Below, piece after piece: positions 1 to 8,856 of a stretch of DNA of 64,000 nucleotides. The notes under the pieces were generated by a model. The model did no database searches, was not told the origin of the DNA, and worked only from the letters and a program-made list of their open reading frames with translations. Position 1 is the first letter of the stretch; each line of letters begins with the position of its first letter. The stretch comes from Isoptericola sp044389085 (lineage in GTDB: Bacteria; Actinomycetota; Actinomycetes; Actinomycetales; Cellulomonadaceae): assembly GCF_044389085.1 (NCBI RefSeq), contig NZ_JBIRXP010000004.1, positions 186,001-250,000 on the forward strand. The letters run 5' to 3'. The position numbers were made by a program, and so were the translations under genes.

Positions 1-687
1 CTCGATCGTGCGCACGATCCGCTCCCCGTAGCCGGACGTCGCGACCACCTTCACCCGCGCGTCATCGTCCGCCCGGAACGTCCGCCCGAGCGTGACGTTG
101 CCGTACGCCCCGGCCTTCGCCGACGTCGACGCCACCCGCTGGCCGTCGCGGTAGAACGTCGCCTTCCACGTCGAGCCCTTGCGGGGGCTGTTGACCCGCA
201 GCTTCGCCGTCACGCGGTCGTCGTCGCGCTCGGCGACGGCGTAGCCGTAGCGGGCACCCTTGACACCCTTGCCGTTGCGGCAGGCGAGGTCGTCGTCCAG
301 GGTGACGACGCGCTCCAGGCGCTCGCCGTACCCGGAGGCGGCGACCACCTTGATCCGGGCGTCGTCGTCCGCCCGGAAGGTCTTCGCGAAGCTCACGTCG
401 CCGTTGCGCGCCGTGCGCTTCGTCTGCTGGTGGACCTTGGTGCCCCCGCGGTAGACCTTCACGGTCCACTTCTTGCCGGCGTGCTTCGAGTCGATGGTCA
501 GGCCCGCGCGGAGCCGGTCGTCGTCGCGCTCGGTCAGGCCCACGCGGTACTGCGAGTCCTTCGTCGCGTACCCCGAGCAAGAAATGCGGTCGTCGTCGTC
601 CGCGTGCGCGGCGCCGGCACCGGCGACCAGGCCGCCCCCGGCGAGCGACAGGGCGAGCAGCGTTCCGAGAATGCGGTTCTTCAGCAT
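1..687 (-). CDS. Secreted acidic tandem-repeat protein (3' end outside window)
   Basis: I do not recognise the family. The ATG at 687 follows a GGGAG ribosome site and opens a signal peptide (Lys-Asn-Arg, then a Leu/Ala/Gly core, cleavage near AHA at about residue 33). The rest is built from a unit of about 90 residues seen twice. Each unit has an ERDDDR segment, a beta-rich stretch with a basic YRxG turn, then FRADDDARxKVVAxSGYGER. The frame stays open to base 1, so at least 229 residues exist and the C-terminus is missing. The regular DDD clusters suggest an extracellular Ca-binding or cell-surface beta protein, but this is inference. Confidence 0.75.
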   Translation of the reverse strand, partial: MLKNRILGTLLALSLAGGGLVAGAGAAHADDDDRISCSGYATKDSQYRVGLTERDDDRLRAGLTIDSKHAGKKWTVKVYRGGTKVHQQTKRTARNGDVSFAKTFRADDDARIKVVAASGYGERLERVVTLDDDLACRNGKGVKGARYGYAVAERDDDRVTAKLRVNSPRKGSTWKATFYRDGQRVASTSAKAGAYGNVTLGRTFRADDDARVKVVATSGYGERIVRTIE

Positions 688-881
688 GATGCTCCCAGAT
701 CCGGGCCACGGGCGCGGACGCGCGGTGTGGCTTCGTCGGTGACGCTATGGACGGTGCATGAGCCCGTCGTGACGGCTGTGTGAGGCCGCTCTCATCCGTG
801 GTTCACGTCCGGTTCCCCCGCGGTCCCGGCGAGATCCGGAGAACCGTTGCCACCCGCGGCTCGATGCGCGAGCGTGGACCC

Positions 882-1511
882 GTGACGACATCGACGCCGC
901 CCCCGGACGCCAAGGCCGTGCTCCACCGCTCCCTGCGAGGCGCGCGCGAGGCGCTCCTGTGGAAGGTGGAGGGCCTGTCGGAGCGGGAGGCCCGCCTGCC
1001 CCGCACGCCCACCGGCACCAACCTGCTCGGGCTGGTCAAGCACGCGGCGACCGTGGAGATCGACTACTTCGGCGGCGTGTTCGGCCGCCCGTGGCCCCGC
1101 CCCGACGCCGCGCCGTGGCTCGCCGCGGCGGACTCCCCCGACGCCGACGCGGACGCGCTCCAGGCGGAGTTCTTCGCCACCGCCGACGAGTCGCTCGCGC
1201 AGCTCGTCGACCTGTACCGGCAGGTCGGGGACTTCGCCGACGCCACCATCGACGCCCTGCCCCTGGACGCGCCCGGGCACGTCTGGTGGTGGCGCGAGGG
1301 CAACCGCGACGTCACGCTCCTCCAGGTCCTCGTGCACGTGTCCGCGGAGCTGAGCCGCCACGCCGGGCACGCCGACATCCTGCGGGAGGAGGCCGACGGC
1401 GCCGTCGGGATGCGGCCCGGGAACGGCAACCTCGCCGACGGGTTCGACTACGCCGCGTTCACCACCCGGCTGCGCGGCATCGCCGAGCAGTTCCCCGACG
1501 AGGGCCGATGA
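882..1511 (+). CDS. DinB/DUF664-family protein
   Basis: About 210 residues resembling the DinB/DUF664 four-helix-bundle family, whose members include metal-dependent thiol S-transferases and many proteins of unknown role. Visible features are the N-terminal LRGAREALLWKVEGLSE helix, KHAATVEIDYFG, and HVSAELSRHAGHADILRE, which carries the family's conserved histidines. The start is GTG 882 or ATG 864; both are in frame and neither has a strong ribosome site. The stop overlaps the next gene by ATGA, so the two are probably translationally coupled. The exact substrate cannot be told. Confidence 0.8.
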   Translation: MTTSTPPPDAKAVLHRSLRGAREALLWKVEGLSEREARLPRTPTGTNLLGLVKHAATVEIDYFGGVFGRPWPRPDAAPWLAAADSPDADADALQAEFFATADESLAQLVDLYRQVGDFADATIDALPLDAPGHVWWWREGNRDVTLLQVLVHVSAELSRHAGHADILREEADGAVGMRPGNGNLADGFDYAAFTTRLRGIAEQFPDEGR

Positions 1512-1930
1512 CCGGCGCTGACGTCCCCACGCTCCGGCAGGTCGTGCTCGACACCACCGACGCACGCCGGCTCGCGGAGTTCTACCGCGAGCTGTTCGCG
1601 CTCGCGTACCGCGCCGGCGACGAGCCGCCGCCGCCCGGCGAGCCCGACCCGCACGGCGCCGACTGGCTCGTCCTGCGCAACCCCGCCGGGGTGCCGCTCG
1701 CGTTCCAGCAGGTGCCGTCGCTGCCGCCGCCCACCTGGCCCGACGACGGCGTGCCGCAGCAGCTGCACCTCGACGCCACCGTGCCGGACGTCGCCGCGCT
1801 GGACCGCCAGCACGAGCGCGCCCTCGCCCTGGGCGCGCGGCTGCTCCTCGACCGGTCGGACGACCCGGACGAGCCGCTGCGGGTCTACGCCGACCCCGCC
1901 GGGCACCCGTTCTGCCTGTTCGTCGGCTGA
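1508..1930 (+). CDS. VOC (glyoxalase/bleomycin-resistance fold) protein
   Basis: A 140-residue single-domain VOC protein. It begins with a typical VVLDTTDARRLAEFYRELF segment and ends with the family's ADPAGHPFCLFV strand. A histidine (QLHLD) sits where metal-binding members carry one. It overlaps the DinB-like gene by 4 bp and probably shares its transcript. VOC proteins range from isomerases to antibiotic-binding proteins, and nothing here fixes the ligand. The ATG at 1508 is the only sensible start. Confidence 0.85.
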   Translation: MTGADVPTLRQVVLDTTDARRLAEFYRELFALAYRAGDEPPPPGEPDPHGADWLVLRNPAGVPLAFQQVPSLPPPTWPDDGVPQQLHLDATVPDVAALDRQHERALALGARLLLDRSDDPDEPLRVYADPAGHPFCLFVG

Positions 1931-1991
1931 CCTTCGCCGACCGAACGGCGCCCTGGCCGGCCGCGGCATGCCTGCCTGGGCGCGCCGCGCG

Positions 1992-2519
1992 TCAGGCGTA
2001 CGAGTCGCAGCCCCAGCCGTCGCCGTCCCTGTCGAGGTCGTGGTAGTCGTTGCTGCCGACCCAGACCATCTTGCCGATGTCGGGGCAGTCGAGGTCCGGG
2101 CCGGGGTAGTTCCACGGCCCCTTGACGTACGTCCGCACGTAGTCGGCGGCGCGGTCCGCCGCGAGGTTGCGCTGCCCCGCGTACTTCACGATCCAGGTGC
2201 CCGACCGCGACTGCGAGTGCTTGTAGGTGTAGGCGCCCTTGGTGTTCGTCTTCACGGTGGCGATCTTGACCGGCTTGGCCGTGCCCGCCGGGTCGAACCA
2301 CACGGCGATCGCCTTGCCGGCGCTCGGTGCCACCCAGCGGCCCGCCTTCTTGTACTTCAGGGAGCCTGCCAGGGTCACGGTGCCCCGAACGGCGACCGGC
2401 TCCGGCTTGGCGTTGAGCGTGAGGCTGGTGGGGTAGACCGTGACGGCCTGCGCCGGGAGGGCGGTGGCGCCGAGGCCGACGACGGCCGCGACCAGCACCC
2501 CAACGATGCGACGGAACAT
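1992..2519 (-). CDS. Secreted excalibur-domain protein
   Basis: A 175-residue exported protein. The ATG at 2519 gives a clear signal peptide (MFRRIVGVLVAAVVGLGA, cleavage after AQA). A beta-rich middle region resembles Ig-like surface modules. The last 30 residues form an excalibur motif: a Cys-Pro start, then DLDRDGDGWGCD, a Ca-binding EF-hand-like loop with two cysteines. Excalibur domains are found in extracellular, often nuclease-linked, bacterial proteins. No nuclease domain is present here, so the function is unknown. It is divergent from rlmC and convergent with the VOC gene. Confidence 0.82.
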   Translation of the reverse strand: MFRRIVGVLVAAVVGLGATALPAQAVTVYPTSLTLNAKPEPVAVRGTVTLAGSLKYKKAGRWVAPSAGKAIAVWFDPAGTAKPVKIATVKTNTKGAYTYKHSQSRSGTWIVKYAGQRNLAADRAADYVRTYVKGPWNYPGPDLDCPDIGKMVWVGSNDYHDLDRDGDGWGCDSYA

Positions 2520-2673
2520 GAGGAGGCCCTTCGACGAGACGTGTCCCGGGAAGCGTAGGCTCGTCGGTCCCCCCGGACGCTCGTCGCGCCCTCCATTCAC
2601 CCGCGCTCACGACGATCTTCACCCGTGCCCCGGCCCGGTCGGCAGCACGGCCGGGCCCGGGGACAATGGGCAG

Positions 2674-3921
2674 GTGCAGTGCCCCCACTTCGACGCCGGC
2701 CGCTGCCACTCGTGCACCCTCCTCGCGACGCCGTACCCGACCCAGGTGGAGGAGAAGGTGGCGCACGTGCGGGCGCTGCTGGCCGACGACCGCATCGACT
2801 GGCTCCCCGCCGTCACCGGCCCGGAGTCCGGCTTCCGCAACAAGGCGAAGATGGTGGTCAGCGGCACGGTCGACGAGCCGGTGCTCGGCATCCTCGGGTC
2901 GGCGGCGGGCCCCTTCGCCGGGCAGGGGATCGACCTCACCGACTGCGGCCTGTACCCGCGCGCGCTGCAGGAGTCGTTCCCGGTCCTGGCGGAGCTGATC
3001 ACCCGGGCGCGGCTGCAGCCCTACGACGCCACGTCGCCGTCCCGCGGCGCACGCCGCCGCGAGACGCCGCGCGAGTCGGCGTGGCGGGGCGAGCTCAAGC
3101 ACGTGCTCGTGACCCTGTCCGCGGACGGCGAGCTCATGGTGCGGTTCGTGCTGCGCAGCCAGGAGCCCGTCGCACGCCTCCGCAAGCACCTGCCGTGGCT
3201 GCTCGCCGCGCTGCCGCAGGTCGCGGTGGTCAGCGTGAACGTACAGCCCGCGCACGCCGCCGTCCTCGAGGGCGAGCTGGAGATCGTGCTCACCGAGCGC
3301 CAGGCCCTGCCGATGCGGCTCGACGGCATCACCCTGCACCTGCGCCCCCAGAGCTTCTTCCAGACCAACACCGCCGTCGCCACCGCCCTGTACGCGCAGG
3401 CCCGCGCCTGGGTGGACGAGGTCGCGCCCGCCTCCCTCTGGGACCTGTACTGCGGCGTCGGCGGCTTCGCGCTGCACTGCGCCGCCCCCGGGCGGGCGGT
3501 GACCGGCATCGAGATCTCCGCGGAGGCCGTCGCGAGCGCGACCGCCACCCGCGACGGGCTCGCCGCCCTGCCCGCGGACGCCGTCGTCGCCGGGCGTGAC
3601 GCCGGCTGGTGGGCCGACGCCGTGGCCGGCGTCCGCTTCGCCGCCGGCGACGCCACCGAGCTCGCGCCCGGCTCCGCGCACGACGACGCGGCCCCCGAGC
3701 TGGTGATCGTCAACCCGCCACGGCGCGGCATCGGCGCGGACCTGTCGCGCCGGCTCGAGGAGTCCGGCGTCTCGCACGTGCTCTACTCGAGCTGCAACGC
3801 CGTCACGCTGGCCGAGGACCTCGCGCGGATGCCGTCGCTGCGGCCGACCCGCGCCCGCCTGCTCGACATGTTCCCGCAGACCAGCCACTACGAGGTGCTC
3901 GTCCTGCTCGAGCGCGGCTGA
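2674..3921 (+). CDS. rlmC: 23S rRNA (uracil-5-)-methyltransferase RlmC
   Basis: A 415-residue AdoMet-dependent RNA m5U methyltransferase of the RlmC/RlmD/TrmA group. The N-terminus (QCPHFDAGRCHSC) and Cys91 form the four-cysteine Fe-S site typical of RlmC. FRNKAKMVVSG, the RPQSFFQTN block, the AdoMet loop WDLYCGVGGF (from residue 256), the VNPPRRG motif and the catalytic Cys374 in YSSCNA are all present, as is the terminal DMFPQTSHYEVL. In E. coli RlmC modifies U747 of 23S rRNA. The start is GTG 2674, because it aligns with the known MQC N-terminus; the longer open frame upstream is not protein-like. It is monocistronic. Confidence 0.92.
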   Translation: MQCPHFDAGRCHSCTLLATPYPTQVEEKVAHVRALLADDRIDWLPAVTGPESGFRNKAKMVVSGTVDEPVLGILGSAAGPFAGQGIDLTDCGLYPRALQESFPVLAELITRARLQPYDATSPSRGARRRETPRESAWRGELKHVLVTLSADGELMVRFVLRSQEPVARLRKHLPWLLAALPQVAVVSVNVQPAHAAVLEGELEIVLTERQALPMRLDGITLHLRPQSFFQTNTAVATALYAQARAWVDEVAPASLWDLYCGVGGFALHCAAPGRAVTGIEISAEAVASATATRDGLAALPADAVVAGRDAGWWADAVAGVRFAAGDATELAPGSAHDDAAPELVIVNPPRRGIGADLSRRLEESGVSHVLYSSCNAVTLAEDLARMPSLRPTRARLLDMFPQTSHYEVLVLLERG

Positions 3922-4051
3922 GGGACGTCGCGCCCCAGGGGTTTCCTGCAGCGCCTCCCGGGCCTACGCTCGCGCCATCCGCACCCCGCAGCGTCGCGCC
4001 GTGCGTCGTGAGCCCGACCGGGCGCGCGGGGTCACCACCAGGAGGTCGACC

Positions 4052-5668
4052 GTGAGAACAAGGACGTTCAGCACGGCCGTCGCGACCGCAGCCCTCGGCG
4101 GGCTCGTCGTCGCGGCGTCCCTCACCCCCACGGCGACGGCGGCACCGGCCGTCGCCACCGGCCGGCACGGTATCCACGTGCCCGGGCCGGACCTGTCGAA
4201 GAAGGTCACCGGCGAGCGGGTCTTCCGCCATCTGGAGGCCTTCCAGGAGATCGCCGACGAGAACGACGGCAACCGCGCCGCCGGGAGCCCCGGCTACGAG
4301 GCCTCCGCGCGGTACGTCGAGAAGACGCTGCGCAAGGCCGGGTACCAGCCGGAGCGGCAGTACTTCGAGTTCGACACCTTCGACGTGCTCGACCTGGCCG
4401 TCACCGTGCCGGGCGTCGACCTCACGCCCGTGGCGATGACGTACTCGACCTCCACGCCCGACGACGGCGTCACCGCGGCGGCGGTGCAGCCCGCGATCGC
4501 GGACGGCTGCCCCGCCAGCGACGACCCCGAGGCCCCGCACGGGGACTCCTGGGCCGGCGTCGACGCCGCCGGGAAGATCGCCGTCGTGCAGCGCGGGGCG
4601 TGCGCGTTCGCCGCGAAGGCGCTTGCCGCCGGCGAGGCCGGCGCCGCCGGGCTCATCATCTACAACAACACCGACGGCGCCCTCAACGGGACGCTGGGCG
4701 AGACGAACGACGGGTACGCGCCCACGGTCGGGGTCACGCAGGCGGAGGGCGCGGCCATCCTCGCGGCCCTGGCGGCCGACCCCGCGCTGCAGATCTCGTT
4801 CGACCTGCAGGCCGTGAGCGGCACCGACGAGACGTTCAACGTCATCGCCGAGACGAAGCGCGGACGGCACGACAACGTCGTCATGCTCGGCGCCCACCTC
4901 GACAGCGTGCCGGAGGGTCCGGGCATCAACGACAACGGCACGGGCTCCGCGGCGATCCTGGAGACCGCCGTCCAGCTCAACAAGAAGAGCGCCAAGCTCA
5001 ACAACGCCGTCCGGTTCGCGTGGTGGGGCGCCGAGGAGCTGGGGCTCGTCGGGTCCGCGCACTACGTCGACGACCTGGTCACGAACGACCCCGAGGCGCT
5101 CGACGACATCGCGACCTACCTCAACTTCGACATGGTGGGCTCGCCGAACTACACGATCGGCGTGTACGACGCGAACGAGTCGACCTTCCCCGCGCCGGTC
5201 ACGGTGCCGGAGGGGTCCGTCGCCACCGAGGCCGTCTTCACGGACTACTTCGACGGCATCGACCAGCCCTGGGTGGACTCGGAGTTCTCCGGCCGCTCCG
5301 ACTACGACGCGTTCATCAGCAACGGCATCCCAGCCTCCGGCCTGTTCACCGGCGCGGACGCGATCAAGACCGAGGAGGAGGCCGCCGTCTTCGGCGGGGT
5401 CGCCGGCGAGGCCCTCGACCAGAACTACCACTCCCCGGGCGACGACCTGTCGAACGTGAGCCTCGAGGCGCTGGACATCATGTCCCGCGCGATCGGGCAC
5501 GCCGCGCAGCAGCTGGCGTGGAGCACCGAGGCCGTCAACGGCGTCGAGCCCGGTCGTCCGGGCCACGGCCACGGCCACGGGCATGGCCACGGAAATGGCC
5601 ATGGGCACGGCCACGGGCACGGCGGGGGTCACCACCACCACGGGGCGCACGGCTTCGCCGCACGCTGA
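4052..5668 (+). CDS. Secreted M28-family aminopeptidase with PA domain and Gly/His tail
   Basis: A 538-residue exported zinc aminopeptidase like that of Streptomyces griseus. GTG 4052 follows an AGGAGG site and begins a signal peptide ending near TATAA. A protease-associated (PA) domain lies at about 130-250. The M28 catalytic core follows, with zinc ligands in GAHLDS (His282), NDNGTGS (Asp294), GAEELG (Glu), NFDMVGSPN (Asp) and YHSPGDD (His). The C-terminus is unusual: about 35 residues of alternating Gly-His, ending in a His cluster. It stands alone, followed by a bidirectional terminator. The likely role is release of N-terminal amino acids from extracellular peptides. Confidence 0.9.
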   Translation: MRTRTFSTAVATAALGGLVVAASLTPTATAAPAVATGRHGIHVPGPDLSKKVTGERVFRHLEAFQEIADENDGNRAAGSPGYEASARYVEKTLRKAGYQPERQYFEFDTFDVLDLAVTVPGVDLTPVAMTYSTSTPDDGVTAAAVQPAIADGCPASDDPEAPHGDSWAGVDAAGKIAVVQRGACAFAAKALAAGEAGAAGLIIYNNTDGALNGTLGETNDGYAPTVGVTQAEGAAILAALAADPALQISFDLQAVSGTDETFNVIAETKRGRHDNVVMLGAHLDSVPEGPGINDNGTGSAAILETAVQLNKKSAKLNNAVRFAWWGAEELGLVGSAHYVDDLVTNDPEALDDIATYLNFDMVGSPNYTIGVYDANESTFPAPVTVPEGSVATEAVFTDYFDGIDQPWVDSEFSGRSDYDAFISNGIPASGLFTGADAIKTEEEAAVFGGVAGEALDQNYHSPGDDLSNVSLEALDIMSRAIGHAAQQLAWSTEAVNGVEPGRPGHGHGHGHGHGNGHGHGHGHGGGHHHHGAHGFAAR

Positions 5669-5702
5669 TCGTGCTGGGTGCAGCTGACCAGCGCTACACG
5701 GC

Positions 5703-5741
5703 GGTCGAGCCTGTCGGGACCCTGTCCTGGCAGGCTCGACC
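5703..5741. terminator. Bidirectional hairpin terminator
   Basis: An 11-bp perfect inverted repeat (GGTCGAGCCTG/CAGGCTCGACC) with further pairing inside. It lies between the convergent aminopeptidase and sigma-fusion genes. There is no clear U-tract, as is usual in actinobacteria. Confidence 0.7.
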
Positions 5742-5749
5742 CGCGTCCG

Positions 5750-7216
5750 TCAGCAGGTCCAGATCCACGCGGGCCAGTTGACGACGCGGTCGACGGTCAC
5801 GTCGGGAGCGACGCCGGGCGCCGCCTCCACCGTGACGGTGAGCTCGCCGACGTCGTTCCGCCACGACGCCACGTGCCAGCCCTCGCGTCGGCACTCCTTC
5901 GCCCGGAGCCAGCGGCGGTCCTCCGAGACCTTGACGACCTCGGCGTCCGGGTCGGTCGCCGTGACCGCGTAGACGCCGCGCAGGCCGGACGTCGTCACGG
6001 TGACGGTGGTCCGCACGGGGGTCGGGGTGGGTTTCGGCGTGGGCTTCGACGTCGGAGTCGGCTTCGGCGACGGCACCGACGGGGAGGGCGTGGGAGTCGG
6101 GCTCGGCGACGTTCGCGTCGGCGTCGGCGAGGGTGTCGGCGACGGCGACGGCGACGGCGCGGTGGACGCAGAAGGCTCGGGGGACGGCGTCGCCCCGGTG
6201 TCCGGGTCGTCCGGCTCCGGCGACGGCGCCGGCGTGGTCCCGGACGGCGGCGGGGCGGGCGCCGGGTCCTGGGCCGGGTCCGGCGTCGGGTCGGCGGTCA
6301 CCGGCGGCGCCACCGCCTCCTCCGACGCCGTCGGTTCCGCCGACCGGCTCGCGCTCGGCTCGGGCTCGGGCGGGGCGTCGGGGGACGCCGCGTCCTCGGT
6401 GTCCGGGGCGGGCGCCACCGCGGACGACGTCGGGCCCGGCACCGGCGGCGCGGCCGAGGGCGTGCCGGCCCCGCCGCTCAGGGCCACCGCGACGGCCGCG
6501 ACGGCGACCCCGGCGACCGTGCCCGCGCCGATCATCCCGGCCTTGCCGAGCTGACCGAAGCGCAGCACGAGCGCCCGCACCCACTCCACGGCCGCGAGCA
6601 GCGCCGCCCCGACGGGCCCGGTCCACCCGAGGAGGCCCACGCCCGTGGCGCCGGCGCCGAGCGCGCCCACGACGATGGGCCCGCCCGCGGCGACGCCGGC
6701 GGCCGTGCCCGCGAGCAGCAGCGGGCCGGCGTCGCGCAACGCCCACCCGGCCTCGCGCACGTCGATGAAGGCGCGCATGCAGCCCTGGCAGCCGAAGAGG
6801 TGCGCCTCGAGGACGGTGCGGCGCGGCGGCGAGAGACGGTGCCGCACGTAGGAGTGCAGCGCCTGCCGCGTGTCGAGGCAGCTCGGCGGGCACGCGCGGG
6901 CGTGCGCGGCGGCGAACGCGGCCCCGAGCCGCTCCTCGGCGTGCCGCAGGCGGCGCAGCACCGCCCGGGCGTGCATGCCCAGCTCGGTGGCGATGGCCGA
7001 GAGCTCGCGGCCCACGACGTGCCGGTCCCACAGCAGCCGCTGGTCGTCGTGGGGCAGCGTCGCGAGCACCGTGCGCAGCACCGCGTGATCCACGGTGCCG
7101 GCGGTCCCAGGGGCGTCGTCGCGCCCGTCCGCCGCGGCCGCGGCGCGCATCTTCCGGATGGCGTCGTCGACGGCGCCACGGCGCACCGGCGCGTCGCCGT
7201 CGTGGATGGCGGTCAC
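5750..7216 (-). CDS. Fused sigma region-4-like / zinc-finger / TM protein with extracellular domain (copy 1)
   Basis: A 488-residue protein. Residues 35-95 resemble sigma-70 region 4: LPHDDQRLLWDRHVVGRELSAIA, a HTH, then LRRLRHAEERL. Residues 100-150 carry an anti-sigma-type zinc-finger (HLFGCQGC, HxxxCxxC). Hydrophobic stretches and a transmembrane helix (GMIGAGTVAGVAVAAVAVAL) follow. Then comes a Pro/Ser/Thr/Glu-rich linker of about 180 residues and a folded C-terminal domain of about 85 residues with two cysteines. No recognisable region 2 is present. GTG 7216 follows GGAGGTGG. Fused ECF sigma factors with this zinc-finger/TM/extracellular layout are known in actinobacteria (groups such as ECF52), but the missing region 2 is odd. 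It probably acts as a membrane-tethered regulator. Confidence 0.75.
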   Translation of the reverse strand: MTAIHDGDAPVRRGAVDDAIRKMRAAAAADGRDDAPGTAGTVDHAVLRTVLATLPHDDQRLLWDRHVVGRELSAIATELGMHARAVLRRLRHAEERLGAAFAAAHARACPPSCLDTRQALHSYVRHRLSPPRRTVLEAHLFGCQGCMRAFIDVREAGWALRDAGPLLLAGTAAGVAAGGPIVVGALGAGATGVGLLGWTGPVGAALLAAVEWVRALVLRFGQLGKAGMIGAGTVAGVAVAAVAVALSGGAGTPSAAPPVPGPTSSAVAPAPDTEDAASPDAPPEPEPSASRSAEPTASEEAVAPPVTADPTPDPAQDPAPAPPPSGTTPAPSPEPDDPDTGATPSPEPSASTAPSPSPSPTPSPTPTRTSPSPTPTPSPSVPSPKPTPTSKPTPKPTPTPVRTTVTVTTSGLRGVYAVTATDPDAEVVKVSEDRRWLRAKECRREGWHVASWRNDVGELTVTVEAAPGVAPDVTVDRVVNWPAWIWTC

Positions 7217-7368
7217 GCGACGCCACCTCCAGCCGATACTCGTCTGTGCCCGCCGTCGCGGGCCGTCCAGGGCGCGCGGCACGGCACGCCGGGGCAATGA
7301 TCGCAGCGGCCCACGGGCCGAAGGCAAATCCCGTGGTCCCGGCCGCCGCGCGGGCCGGAGCCCCCGGA

Positions 7369-8631
7369 CTACTCCGTGGTCGGCTCCGGGTCGGCCGTGG
7401 GCTCCGGGTCGGGGGTGCTCGTCGGTGACGGCGTCGCGGTCGGCGTGGTCGTCGGCGTGGCCGTCGGGGTCGTGGACGGCTCCTCCGAGGGCTTCGTGGA
7501 CCCCGGGTCGGAGGGCTCGCCCGGCAACGTGTCCGGGTCATCTGTCGACGTGTCCGGGTCGTCCGCCGAGGGTTTGGACGTGGACGTCCCGGAGGACGGG
7601 GAGCTCGACGACGAGGTCGGCTCGTCGTCGCCGGCGGACGACGAGGTCGGCGAGGTCGACGGGTCGGACGTCGCGCCGTCGTCGTCCGAGGACGCGGTCG
7701 GCGACGGCTCGTCCGACGGTGCCGCCGAGGCGTCGGCGGACGCCGTCGGCGCCGCACCCGGGCCGCCGTCCGTGCCCGACGCCGACGACGGGGTCGCCAC
7801 GGGCGACGTCGCGCCACCGGGCACGGTCCCCACGCTGGTGGCCCCCGGCGACGAGCCGGGGTCGGGGGCCGCGGGCGCCGCGTCCCCGCTGCCGAGCGCG
7901 ATCGCCACGGACGCGACGGCGACGCACGCAACCGTGCCCGCGACGATCAGCCAGCTCTGCCGACGGGCGGGCCGCGGCACCCCGCCGGGCGCGGTCCCGG
8001 GCGTGGTCCCGGCCGCTGTGCCGGACGATGTGCCGGACGCCGCCGTGGGCGCCGGTCCGGTCAGCCCGCCGGACGCCGCGGCAGCCACGACGGCGGGCGG
8101 CCGCCATCCCCCGGCGAGCAGCCGCGGGCCGGCGTCCCGCAGCGCCCAGGCGGGCTCGCGCACGTCCACGAACGCGCGCAGGCAGGCGGCGCAGGCGAGC
8201 AGATGGTCCTCGGCCTCCGGCTCCTGCCCGGCGGGGACGCGACCCTGAACGAGGTCCTGGACCAGGTCGTGGAGCACCCGCCGCGTGGCACCGCAGCCGG
8301 GCGGGCAGCCCTCGGCGTGCACGTCCGCGAGCGCCGCCGCGAGCGCCTGCTCCGCCTGCGGCACGAGCCGGGCCGCCGCACGGGGGTGCATGCCGAGCGC
8401 GGCCGCGACGGCGGACGGCTCCGCACGCTGCACGTGCGTGGCCCACAGGAGCCGCTGGTCGTCCGGGGCGAGCGCCACGAGGGCGGTGCGCAGCGCCTCG
8501 GGGTCCGCGGTCCCGGCCGCCCCGGGCGCTCCCCCGCGCCCCGCCGCCGCTGCGGCCACCCGCATCCGGCGGATCGCGTCGTCGACGTACCCCGCGCGCA
8601 CCGGCGCGTCGTCACCGCCGGTCTCGGTCAC
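7369..8631 (-). CDS. Fused sigma region-4-like / zinc-finger / TM protein (copy 2, no C-terminal domain)
   Basis: A 420-residue paralogue of the next gene downstream. The region-4-like part (LAPDDQRLLWATHVQRAEPSA), the zinc-finger helix (HLLACAAC) and the VREPAWALRDAGPRLLAGG segment are clearly homologous to copy 1. One transmembrane helix (WLIVAGTVACVAVASVAIAL) follows. The rest, about 170 residues, is a Ser/Thr/Asp/Pro-rich extracellular tail that simply ends, with no folded domain. The GTG start at 8631 is supported by the position of homology rather than by a strong ribosome site. It is separated from copy 1 by 152 bp, so each may have its own promoter. Confidence 0.75.
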   Translation of the reverse strand: MTETGGDDAPVRAGYVDDAIRRMRVAAAAAGRGGAPGAAGTADPEALRTALVALAPDDQRLLWATHVQRAEPSAVAAALGMHPRAAARLVPQAEQALAAALADVHAEGCPPGCGATRRVLHDLVQDLVQGRVPAGQEPEAEDHLLACAACLRAFVDVREPAWALRDAGPRLLAGGWRPPAVVAAAASGGLTGPAPTAASGTSSGTAAGTTPGTAPGGVPRPARRQSWLIVAGTVACVAVASVAIALGSGDAAPAAPDPGSSPGATSVGTVPGGATSPVATPSSASGTDGGPGAAPTASADASAAPSDEPSPTASSDDDGATSDPSTSPTSSSAGDDEPTSSSSSPSSGTSTSKPSADDPDTSTDDPDTLPGEPSDPGSTKPSEEPSTTPTATPTTTPTATPSPTSTPDPEPTADPEPTTE

Positions 8632-8806
8632 GGTGCCCCCGTCCCTGGGTCTCGAGCGGCACCCCGACGGCGCGCTCGCGGGGCTCATGATGGCAGCGCG
8701 CACCCTGGTCTCGGCAAGTCCCTGTCCAGCCGGGTCTCAGGGGGCGGACCGGCGGGCGGCGTCCGCGCCGCCGGGACGGGCTCGCTCGGGAGGCGCAGTG
8801 ACGCCA

Positions 8807-8846
8807 CCGCCCGTGGCCGCGCCCGGGAGCGGGTGGCCACGGGCGG
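8807..8846. terminator. Hairpin terminator after ocd
   Basis: A 12-bp perfect inverted repeat (CCGCCCGTGGCC/GGCCACGGGCGG) with a 16-nt loop. It lies just past the minus-strand stop of the ornithine cyclodeaminase gene. Confidence 0.65.
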
Positions 8847-8856
8847 GGACGCAGGG

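Noticed and set aside
959..1507. Arg/Pro/Ala-rich long open frame over the DinB-like gene
   Set aside because: It is an out-of-frame shadow of GC-rich coding sequence. Only its last part, from 1508, is in the frame of a real gene (VOC). The same applies to the many long Arg-rich frames opposite or over real genes throughout the window.
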